This document shows, in pieces, positions 1-5,738 of a stretch of DNA of 18,894 bases. Where the stretch lies: NCBI GenBank assembly GCA_002320595.1, contig DCKB01000038.1, positions 1-18,894 of the forward strand, read 5' to 3'. A program made the position numbers and the translations under genes. This stretch comes from Christensenella sp. UBA1685 (GTDB taxonomy: Bacteria > Bacillota > Clostridia > Christensenellales > CAG-138). Every line of letters begins with the position of its first letter. The first letter of the stretch is position 1. The notes beneath the pieces are model-generated. The model did no database searches, was not told where the DNA came from, and saw nothing but the letters and a program-made list of their open reading frames with translations.

Positions 1-2
1 AC

Positions 3-194
3 AATGGCAAAGTAGAGCGCAGCCACCGTGAGGATCAGCGTCGCTTCTACGACTCCCATCGTTTCTACTCGCTTGCCGACTTCGATGCTCAGCTCGCTGT
101 GCATCGAAGAGCCTCCAATAACCGTCCTATGCGCCCTTTACAGTATTGCTCGCCCAACCTTTTCCTTCGTTGCTATACCGTCCAACATGTTTGA
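3..194 (+). CDS. IS481-like DDE transposase, C-terminal part only
   Basis: This is the last 63 codons of an integrase-core transposase; the 5' part lies outside the window. The visible protein opens with NGKVERSHREDQRRF. In IS3/IS481-type DDE transposases the NGxVERxHR segment carries the final catalytic glutamate, here visible residue 5. It then runs through an aromatic and basic tail (FYSLADF, then NNRPMRPLQY) to a TVQHV terminus, which is typical of IS481-like enzymes. The TGA stop lies inside the element's right terminal repeat, as is usual for compact insertion sequences. The gene converges on the guanine deaminase gene, whose stop lies 25 bp beyond the element end. A second element of the same family begins at the other window edge. 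Whether the full transposase is intact cannot be seen. Confidence 0.85.
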   Translation, partial: NGKVERSHREDQRRFYDSHRFYSLADFDAQLAVHRRASNNRPMRPLQYCSPNLFLRCYTVQHV

Positions 195-204
195 CAAACC
201 TACA
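177..204. repeat. Right terminal inverted repeat of IS481-like element
   Basis: Read on the minus strand from 204, this stretch begins TGTAGGTTTGTCAAACAT. It matches the left end of the right-hand element (18703-18730) at 20 of 28 positions, including the outermost six bases. It contains the end of the transposase gene. Position 204 is therefore taken as the element boundary. Confidence 0.75.
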
Positions 205-228
205 GGTGCATGTGTTTTTCCAGAGACC

Positions 229-1500
229 TTAGACCAGCCTGCGGCCTTCGCTTATTACGGCGCGGATTGTGCGGCTGTCATCCGCATAAATCAGGCGCTC
301 CAGACGCTCGGCGGGCGCAAGCGGGCGCGAGGGCGGAAGGGCGCTGTCATCCAACACGATCGCGTGCAGCGAATCGCCCACACAAAAACCCGGGCCCGCG
401 CCGAAATATTGTTGCCCTGCGCTCGTTGCGAGGTAAAAGGCTTCGGGCACGGTCAGGTAGGCTTCGTCAGGCCGTTTTCCGCTGTAATAGTAACGCAGCT
501 TGGAAGCGCGGATGGCTTCTGCCGCTGCATGGAGCATGGAAAGCTTTGCGCCGCCTGCAACATCGGAAGCAAGCGCCACGGAAAGCCCCTCGTTCAGCAT
601 CTTGCGCACGGGAGCAACGCCGGAATACAGGTTCGTGTTGGAATCCGGGCTGTGCGCAACCCAAACGCCCGCGCTGCGCATGGCTGCGCGCTCCCGTACG
701 TCGCTGTGTACGCAGTGCGCCATGATCGTACCGCGTTTCCAAAGGCCGAACTTCGCATAGATTTCCCAATATTGCTCACAATCCGGATGCAGCGTGCGCA
801 CCCATTCAATTTCCGCATCGTTCTCCGAAAGATGGGATTGCACGGGAAGCTCATATTCTTCCGCAAGCCTGCCAAGCCCTTCCATCAGGGCGTCCGAGCA
901 GGATGGGGTGAAGCGCGGCGTCAGGATGGGCCTGATGTGCGCATACCGCCCGGCGCATTCGTCCAGCCAGCGGCGCGTTTGTGCGAGCGATTCCTCACAT
1001 GTTTCACGCAGGCAGTCCGGGCTGTTGCGATCCATGTTCACTTTGCCGACGAAGCCGGTTATGCCCGCCCGTTCGAGCGCATCCATCAGGATGAGCGTCC
1101 CCTCGCGGTGCAGGCTAGAAAACATGCATACGCGCGTTGTGCCGCGGCGCACCAGCTCGGTTGCAAGCGCTTCGTATACCGTGCGTGCAAAGCCTGCATC
1201 CGCAAAGCGCGCCTCCTCCTTGAACGTATACGTGTTGAGCCATTCAAGCAGCGGCAGATCGAAGCCCATGCCCATCATGGCGTATTGCGGCGCATGCAGG
1301 TGAAGGTCGGTAAACGAGGGGATGAGCAGGCAATCGCCGAAATCCTCCAATGCAGCATCCTGATATTTCCCGGGCAATTCCTGAAACACGCCGGCAATCA
1401 CGCCGTTTTGTGCAACGAGATACGCATGCTCCAAGCATTCCAGCGCGCCAAGCTGCGGCGCATAAACGATGGTTCCTCGATAAATCTTTGTGCTTTTCAT
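229..1500 (-). CDS. guaD: Guanine deaminase
   Basis: This zinc-dependent amidohydrolase (423 aa) hydrolyses guanine to xanthine and ammonia in the cytoplasm. Family metal ligands are in order: HLH at 67-69 in DLHLHAPQYA, H223 and E226 in QSHLSEN, H262 in AHCVH, and D313 in ASDVAGG. The APQY segment followed by LLEWLNTYTFKEEA, and the later HSPDSNTNLYSG, are characteristic of guanine deaminases rather than of general chlorohydrolases. Length is close to the family norm. It is the last gene of a leftward operon: its ATG overlaps the mocA stop as ATGA, and a GGAGG site lies 7 bases upstream. Its product, xanthine, is the expected substrate of the dehydrogenase encoded on the other arm. No terminator is seen before the insertion sequence, 25 bp downstream. 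An SsnA-like deaminase of related specificity is the main alternative. Confidence 0.9.
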   Translation of the reverse strand: MKSTKIYRGTIVYAPQLGALECLEHAYLVAQNGVIAGVFQELPGKYQDAALEDFGDCLLIPSFTDLHLHAPQYAMMGMGFDLPLLEWLNTYTFKEEARFADAGFARTVYEALATELVRRGTTRVCMFSSLHREGTLILMDALERAGITGFVGKVNMDRNSPDCLRETCEESLAQTRRWLDECAGRYAHIRPILTPRFTPSCSDALMEGLGRLAEEYELPVQSHLSENDAEIEWVRTLHPDCEQYWEIYAKFGLWKRGTIMAHCVHSDVRERAAMRSAGVWVAHSPDSNTNLYSGVAPVRKMLNEGLSVALASDVAGGAKLSMLHAAAEAIRASKLRYYYSGKRPDEAYLTVPEAFYLATSAGQQYFGAGPGFCVGDSLHAIVLDDSALPPSRPLAPAERLERLIYADDSRTIRAVISEGRRLV

Positions 1501-2111
1501 GCCATTTCCTCCGTTTCATCAGCTTTTTTGCGCGCGTCGGAAAGCAGCCGCAGCGCCTCGACAGTATCCACATCCGCAAGCTCCAGCGGATCCGGGATTT
1601 CAAAAAGCAAGAGCGCTTCCTTATGCGCACGGATCACCGCGCTGCCCCCCGCGTCCCCTGTAAGCGCGCGTAAACCGGGGAAGAATTGCTTTGGAAAAAT
1701 TGCCGGGTTGCCGCGCTGCACCCCATGCCCCATCGCTACGATATTCCCGGAATGGGCGCGAAAGAACGCAAGGAATGCCGATATGCTTTCGCGGCGCAGC
1801 AGGGGCTGATCCGCCACAAGGAACAGCAGCGCGTCCATTTCCGGCAGTGCGCGCATCCCGAGGGCGATGGTGCGGCTGACGCCGTCTTCCGGTGCGGGGT
1901 TGTAAACCGGAACGAAACCATGCGCACGCGCGGCCGAAAGGATCGCTTCGTCGTGGGCAACGACGGCCACGCCCGCGAACTCCTCCGCAGGAATGCAGCG
2001 GAGCGCCCGCACGTACAGCGGCAGGCCATCATACGCTGCAAGGAGCTTGTTCCCGCCGAAACGCTGTCCTGCGCCCGCCGCCATCAGGATGCAGCCGAGC
2101 TTCATCTGCAT
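1497..2111 (-). CDS. mocA: Molybdenum cofactor cytidylyltransferase, MocA family
   Basis: This is a nucleotidyltransferase (204 aa) that transfers CMP from CTP to molybdopterin, giving the dinucleotide cofactor used by xanthine dehydrogenase-type enzymes. The N-terminal signature LMAAGAGQRFGGNKLL (residues 9-24) is the nucleotide-binding loop. VADQP (99-103) supplies the acidic metal-binding position, and GNPAIF (134-139) with LTGDAGG (150-156) is typical of MocA rather than MobA. It is translationally coupled on both sides: it overlaps the hydantoinase stop by 10 bp and the guaD start by 4 bp. The first ATG is preferred because AAGGGG lies 8 bases upstream. A second ATG six bases downstream forms a perfect ATGA overlap with the hydantoinase stop and could also be used. 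The molybdenum hydroxylase on the opposite arm is its likely client. Confidence 0.88.
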   Translation of the reverse strand: MQMKLGCILMAAGAGQRFGGNKLLAAYDGLPLYVRALRCIPAEEFAGVAVVAHDEAILSAARAHGFVPVYNPAPEDGVSRTIALGMRALPEMDALLFLVADQPLLRRESISAFLAFFRAHSGNIVAMGHGVQRGNPAIFPKQFFPGLRALTGDAGGSAVIRAHKEALLLFEIPDPLELADVDTVEALRLLSDARKKADETEEMA

Positions 2112-3466
2112 TTGCCATACCCCTTCCGGGCAACATACTTCCCGCGCCCGGGCAGAACGAGCACACCGTTTTCGACAATGCGTTCTCCGTTCAAAAGCAC
2201 ATCCCGCGCACAGCCGCGCACAGAAAGCCCGGCAAAGGGTGAATTATCGGCGTTGTGCGCCGTGTTTGTGTCGGAAATGCGGCCTTCATACGCAGGATCC
2301 CAGACCACGAGGTCGGCAGCCATGCCGGGGGCGATTGTGCCGCGGTCCGTGAGGCCGAAAAGGCGCGCAGGCCCGGCGGAAAGGAGCTGAACCATCTGTT
2401 CCGGCGTGATGCGCCCCTTGCATACGCCATAGGTATAAAGAAGCTGCCCACGATGCTGTACGCCCGCGCCGCCGTTTGGGATCCGCTGAAAATCATTTCC
2501 GTATTGCAGCTTTTGTGCCATTGTGAAGGAACAATGGTCTGTGCCGATGCAGTCGATTTCGCCTGCGGCAAGCGCTTCCCACAGCGCCTCACAGTCCGAA
2601 TCCTTTCGCAGCGGCGGGGACATCACAAACTTTACGCCGTCTTCGGCTGCGTAGCAGGCATCCGTTAAAAGCAAATACTGCGGGCAGGTTTCAAGATACA
2701 CCTCCTGACCGCGCGCTCTCGCGCGCCGCGCTTCCGCAAGGCCCTCCGCCGTAGAAAGATGAACAACATAAACGGGGGAGCCGGCAAGCTCCGCAATGCG
2801 CATGAGACGCGCCACCGCCTCCGCTTCAACGGGCGCGGGGCGCGAAAGAGGATGCCCGGCCGGGCCGGTCAGGCCCCGGGCTTTCACTTCCTGAATGCGG
2901 CGGTTCAACACATCCCAGTTTTCGCAATGCACGCCGATCAGCGCACCCTCGTTTTTTGCCGCCTTGAGCGCTGCGTAGATTGCGCCGTCGTCCACGCGCA
3001 GGGCATCATAGACCATGTAAAGCTTGTAGGAGGTCACGCCGCGGCGCGTCATTTCGGGAAGCTCTGCCGCGGTTTTATCGTTCCATTCGGCAATCGCCAT
3101 GTGAAACCCGTAGTTGCAGGAGCAGCCGCGGGCCTTTTCCTGCCAGGTGTCGAACGCCTGTACAAGCGTGCCGCCGCGCTCCTGCGTGGCAAAATCAAGC
3201 ACCGCCGTTGTGCCCCCGAGAACGGCGGCACGGCCGCCGGTGACGAAATCATCCGCCGTTCGGGCGCTGCCGGTGTCAAGGTCGAAATGCGTATGCGTAT
3301 CGATGAAGCCGGGAAGCAGGAAGCAGCCTTCCGCATTGATGCGTACAGCGTTCACACAGGCGAGCCCTTCGCCCATGGCGGCAATGCGCCCGTTTTGCAC
3401 AAGCACATCCGTGCGCGCACTGCCTTCCGCGTTTACCACAACACCGTTTTGAATGAGAAAATCCAT
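2102..3466 (-). CDS. hydA: D-hydantoinase / dihydropyrimidinase family amidohydrolase
   Basis: This cyclic amidohydrolase (454 aa) would open a five- or six-membered ureide or imide ring. Metal-site residues follow the family order: H58 and H60 in DTHTHFDL, the lysine expected to be carboxylated (K148, SYKLYMVYD), H180 (GVHCEN), H236 (VVHLST) and D310 (GTDHCSF). ETCPQYLLLT (259-268) is a hydantoinase/dihydropyrimidinase hallmark. The ATG at 3466 is chosen because GGAGG lies 10 bases upstream and the family N-terminus (MDFLIQNGVVV) begins there. The open frame extends 28 codons further but runs into the riboswitch terminator region. It is first in the operon with mocA and guaD. In E. coli a hydantoinase (HyuA) is also encoded beside a MocA homologue and a purine-type deaminase, so a ring-opening step in purine breakdown is inferred. 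Substrate is not determined. Allantoinase is less likely. Confidence 0.85.
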   Translation of the reverse strand: MDFLIQNGVVVNAEGSARTDVLVQNGRIAAMGEGLACVNAVRINAEGCFLLPGFIDTHTHFDLDTGSARTADDFVTGGRAAVLGGTTAVLDFATQERGGTLVQAFDTWQEKARGCSCNYGFHMAIAEWNDKTAAELPEMTRRGVTSYKLYMVYDALRVDDGAIYAALKAAKNEGALIGVHCENWDVLNRRIQEVKARGLTGPAGHPLSRPAPVEAEAVARLMRIAELAGSPVYVVHLSTAEGLAEARRARARGQEVYLETCPQYLLLTDACYAAEDGVKFVMSPPLRKDSDCEALWEALAAGEIDCIGTDHCSFTMAQKLQYGNDFQRIPNGGAGVQHRGQLLYTYGVCKGRITPEQMVQLLSAGPARLFGLTDRGTIAPGMAADLVVWDPAYEGRISDTNTAHNADNSPFAGLSVRGCARDVLLNGERIVENGVLVLPGRGKYVARKGYGKCR

Positions 3467-3513
3467 TTTTCGCAATCCTCCAAAGACCATGAAAGTGTGA
3501 GAAACCGTATGAC

Positions 3514-3561
3514 AAAAGCGCCTTCTGCCGCGGCTTAAACGCACGCGCAAACAAAGGCGCT
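3514..3561 (-). terminator. Intrinsic terminator / expression platform of the purine riboswitch
   Basis: On the minus strand, AGCGCCTT (3561-3554) pairs perfectly with AAGGCGCT (3524-3517) and is followed by TTTGTC. The loop is about 29 nt and contains the self-complementary GCCGCGGC. The first three bases of the stem (AGC) also form the 3' end of aptamer helix P1. A formed P1 should therefore compete with the terminator base and favour read-through into hydA. The U-run is short, so efficiency is uncertain. Confidence 0.55.
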
Positions 3562-3637
3562 CATAGCGGGGCCGTTGGGCGGTCCGTAGAAACTCCCGCG
3601 CCCGGAAACATGCTTCGCCCCGCGGGATTATATGAGC
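3559..3637 (-). promoter_or_regulatory. Purine-class riboswitch aptamer, atypical loops
   Basis: Read on the minus strand, this is a three-way junction. P1 is a perfect 7-bp helix, GCUCAUA (3637-3631) with UAUGAGC (3565-3559). Junction 1/2 carries the conserved UAUAAU (3632-3627). P2 is CCCGCG (3626-3621) with CGCGGG (3600-3595). Junction 2/3 is AGUUUCUAC (3594-3586), matching the purine consensus. P3 is a short imperfect helix (3585-3568). Junction 3/1 reads GCUAU, placing a C (3566) at the specificity position, which in known aptamers indicates an oxopurine such as guanine. Departures from the usual class: loop 2 is about 20 nt instead of 7, loop 3 is about 5 nt (CCCAA), and the base before the specificity C is G where the guanine aptamer has A. 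It heads the hydA-mocA-guaD operon. Ligand and ON logic are inferred. Confidence 0.8.
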
Positions 3638-3666
3638 CGATGGAATGCTACTGTATTCTTAAGAAA

Positions 3667-3695
3667 AGCATACAGCAAATACAGGGTTTTTGCAA
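3667..3695 (-). promoter_or_regulatory. Promoter of the hydA-mocA-guaD operon
   Basis: On the minus strand, TTGCAA (3695-3690) and TATGCT (3672-3667) are separated by 17 bases. Transcription would start near 3660, about 23 bases before the riboswitch. It lies back to back with the ade promoter, with 11 bp between the two -35 hexamers. Confidence 0.6.
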
Positions 3696-3706
3696 GGGGA
3701 TTCGGC

Positions 3707-3735
3707 TTGCCTCAGGGCAGCATTTGTGATATACT
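3707..3735 (+). promoter_or_regulatory. Promoter of ade (possibly ade-xdhABC), extended -10
   Basis: TTGCCT (3707-3712) and TATACT (3730-3735) are spaced by 17 bases, and TG at 3727-3728 forms an extended -10. Start of transcription is expected near 3742, giving an untranslated leader of about 90 nt that shows no aptamer-like fold. Confidence 0.7.
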
Positions 3736-3752
3736 GCATCAAACAGAAATTG

Positions 3753-3762
3753 TTGTGCACAA
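3753..3762. promoter_or_regulatory. Short palindrome downstream of the ade promoter, possible operator
   Basis: TTGTGCACAA is a perfect 10-bp palindrome beginning about 11 bases after the predicted ade transcription start. Position fits a repressor site, but such a short palindrome can arise by chance. Confidence 0.25.
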
Positions 3763-3832
3763 AATTTATTTGTATTTTTTGGCGATTCTTACAACGGGTA
3801 CGGGACGAAAAATTGAAAAGGAGGCGCATGCA

Positions 3833-5521
3833 TTGAGACAACAGGACCTGATTCGCGCGGCGCTTGATGGGAAGGCGACGTGCGTCATCAAAAACGCGAA
3901 CGTGGTAAATGTGTTCACCAACGAGATCATTCCGGCGGACGTTGCATTGTATGAAGATGTCATCATCGGCATCGGGGAATATTCCTGCGAAAACGAGATC
4001 GATGCAGAGGGCGGCTACCTTGCGCCGGGGTTTATCGATGCGCATGTGCACATTGAATCTTCCATGGTAATCCCTTCGTCCTTTATGAAGGTAATCATGC
4101 CGCACGGCACCACCACGATCATTGCCGACCCGCACGAGATTGCAAACGTGGCAGGCGTAGCGGGTGTGCGCGCAATGTATAAGATGACGGACGACCTCCC
4201 CCTTCGGGTTTTGTTCATGATGCCTTCCTGCGTCCCGGCTACGCCCTTTGAACACAGCGGCGCAAAGCTTGTGGCGGAGGATATGGAGCAGTTCCTGCGC
4301 AAGAGCCGCATTTTGGGCCTCGGCGAAGTGATGGATTATGTTTCCGCAACCGGCGGCGCGCAGGAAATGCTTGACAAACTCCGCCTGTTTGACGGCAAGC
4401 CCATCGACGGCCATGCTCCGCTCCTCTCGGGCCGGGCGCTCAACGCCTATCGTGTTGCAGGGCCCTCCACGGATCATGAGTGCTCCAATTATGAAGAAGT
4501 GAAGGAGAAACTGCGCACCGGCATGCGCATCCTGATCCGCGTGGGTTCTGCGGCGAAGGGAATTGCGGACATCCTGCGCAGCGTTGCGCGCGACGGCCTC
4601 CCCACGGAAAACATCCTGTTCTGCACGGATGATAAGCACATCGAAACCATCCGCCAGGAAGGGCACATCAACTGCAACGCACGCCTTGCCGTTTCCTGCG
4701 GCATCCCGCCGGTGGAGGCGGTGAAAATGGCTTCCTATAACGCTGCGCGCGCGTATGGCCTCAAAAACATCGGCGCAATCGCCCCCGGATACAAAGCGGA
4801 TATGGTTCTTTTTGAGGATTTGAAGGACTTTCGGGTGAAGCGGGTGTTCACCCGCTTCGGCAAGCCTTACGAAGAAACGGAATACCGCATGCCGCTGCTG
4901 CCGCCGGAGGTGTACGGCAGCGTGCAGATTGCGCCCGTAACGGAAGGCTCTCTTTGCCTGCCCGTGCGGGAAAGAATGCCCGTCATCAAGATGGTGCCGG
5001 AGCAGCTCATCACGGAGCTTGTTTACCGCAGCGTAAAGAGCGAGCACGGCGCGTTCGTGCCTGCGGATGGGCTGTGCAAGCTCGCTGTGGTGGAGCGCCA
5101 CCATGCGACGGGCAGCATCGGTGTGGGAATCGTGGAGGGGATGAACATCAAAAACGGCGCCATCGCCTCCACTGTGGCGCATGACTCGCATAACCTTGTC
5201 GTTGCCGGAGACAATGACCGCGATATGCTTATGGCCATCGAATCCCTCCGGGAATGCGGCGGCGGGTATTGTGTCGTGAGCCGCGGGATCGTCCTTGCGC
5301 GGCTGCCGCTGCCGATTGCAGGGCTTATGACGGAAGCGCCCGTTGAGGATGTGCTCGCACGCCAGCGCGCGCTGCTTGATGCGGCGAAGAGCCTCGGTGC
5401 CGACGAACGGACCGACCCGCTCATCGCACTTTCGTTTCTGGCGCTGCCGGTTATCCCGGCTGTGCGCCTGACGGACGAGGGGCTGTTTGATGTAACGAAG
5501 ATGGAGTTTGTGCGGGTGTAG
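3833..5521 (+). CDS. ade: Adenine deaminase
   Basis: This bacterial-type adenine deaminase (562 aa; B. subtilis Ade is similar in size) converts adenine to hypoxanthine. It belongs to the amidohydrolase superfamily and is unrelated in sequence to eukaryotic adenosine deaminases. Visible family motifs are GFIDAHVHIESSMV (metal ligands H71 and H73), GTTTIIADPHEIANV, LGEVMDY with E165, DGHAPLLSG with H194, STDHEC with H215, and FCTDDKH with D266/D267. A long C-terminal domain follows, including ECGGGYCVV. The start is a TTG at 3833, chosen because AAGGAGG lies 8 bases upstream and the conserved N-terminus begins there; in-frame sequence further upstream covers the promoter. It is the first gene of the rightward arm, ahead of xdhABC across a 217-bp repeat-containing gap. 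Hypoxanthine is a substrate of the downstream enzyme class. Confidence 0.95.
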   Translation: MRQQDLIRAALDGKATCVIKNANVVNVFTNEIIPADVALYEDVIIGIGEYSCENEIDAEGGYLAPGFIDAHVHIESSMVIPSSFMKVIMPHGTTTIIADPHEIANVAGVAGVRAMYKMTDDLPLRVLFMMPSCVPATPFEHSGAKLVAEDMEQFLRKSRILGLGEVMDYVSATGGAQEMLDKLRLFDGKPIDGHAPLLSGRALNAYRVAGPSTDHECSNYEEVKEKLRTGMRILIRVGSAAKGIADILRSVARDGLPTENILFCTDDKHIETIRQEGHINCNARLAVSCGIPPVEAVKMASYNAARAYGLKNIGAIAPGYKADMVLFEDLKDFRVKRVFTRFGKPYEETEYRMPLLPPEVYGSVQIAPVTEGSLCLPVRERMPVIKMVPEQLITELVYRSVKSEHGAFVPADGLCKLAVVERHHATGSIGVGIVEGMNIKNGAIASTVAHDSHNLVVAGDNDRDMLMAIESLRECGGGYCVVSRGIVLARLPLPIAGLMTEAPVEDVLARQRALLDAAKSLGADERTDPLIALSFLALPVIPAVRLTDEGLFDVTKMEFVRV

Positions 5522-5534
5522 CTCCCTCCGCAGG

Positions 5535-5690
5535 CACGCTGTACGGAAATCCTCCGTCAGGGATGCGCTGATTGTGCACAGTGCGCAAAGGCTCCTTTCT
5601 GAAAGGAGCTGCCGCCGCAGGCGGCTGAGGATTGTTCTTATTCCCGGAAACGCAGCTTACTTTGCGAAGCGGACTGAGGATTGTCCCTGC
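5535..5690. repeat. Intergenic palindromic repeat block between ade and xdhA
   Basis: The 217-bp gap holds two perfect hairpins side by side: GCTCCTTTC/GAAAGGAGC (5591-5609) and GCCGCC-GCA-GGCGGC (5611-5625). The phrase CTGAGGATTGT then occurs twice (5625-5635 and 5674-5684). From memory, this style of 'hairpin plus CTGAGGATTGT' recurs between genes in gut Clostridia. No U-run and no open frame are present. It may stabilise or separate the ade and xdh messages. Confidence 0.55.
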
Positions 5691-5738
5691 CGCAAACATC
5701 CATTTGATTTGACAATTTCTGAAAAAGGAGGAACCCGC

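Noticed and set aside
1..104. Leftward reading frame starting with ATG at 104 after a GGAGG-like sequence, with a hydrophobic start.
   Set aside because: The plus strand in the same place encodes a recognisable transposase C-terminus (NGKVERSHRE...TVQHV) ending in a terminal repeat, so the leftward frame is its shadow.
28..1809. 593-codon rightward frame across guanine deaminase and part of mocA.
   Set aside because: It is antisense to genes with complete catalytic motifs and has low-complexity Arg/Ala/His-rich content, as expected from GC-rich shadow frames.
3467..3550. Longer hydantoinase starting at 3550.
   Set aside because: The extra 28 residues would be encoded by the riboswitch terminator, and a GGAGG site is placed correctly for the ATG at 3466.
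3742..3832. Possible second riboswitch in the ade leader.
   Set aside because: The 90-nt leader lacks UAUAAU/GUUUCUAC-type junctions, long helices and a terminator; only a short palindrome is present.
3659..5191. 510-codon leftward frame over adenine deaminase.
   Set aside because: It is the antisense of a gene with all family motifs, has no ribosome site or recognisable domain, and its proposed start region covers the divergent promoters.
5715..5727. TTGACA at about 5718 before xdhA as a -35 element.
   Set aside because: A matching -10 would fall at or after the xdhA start codon, so it cannot drive this gene.
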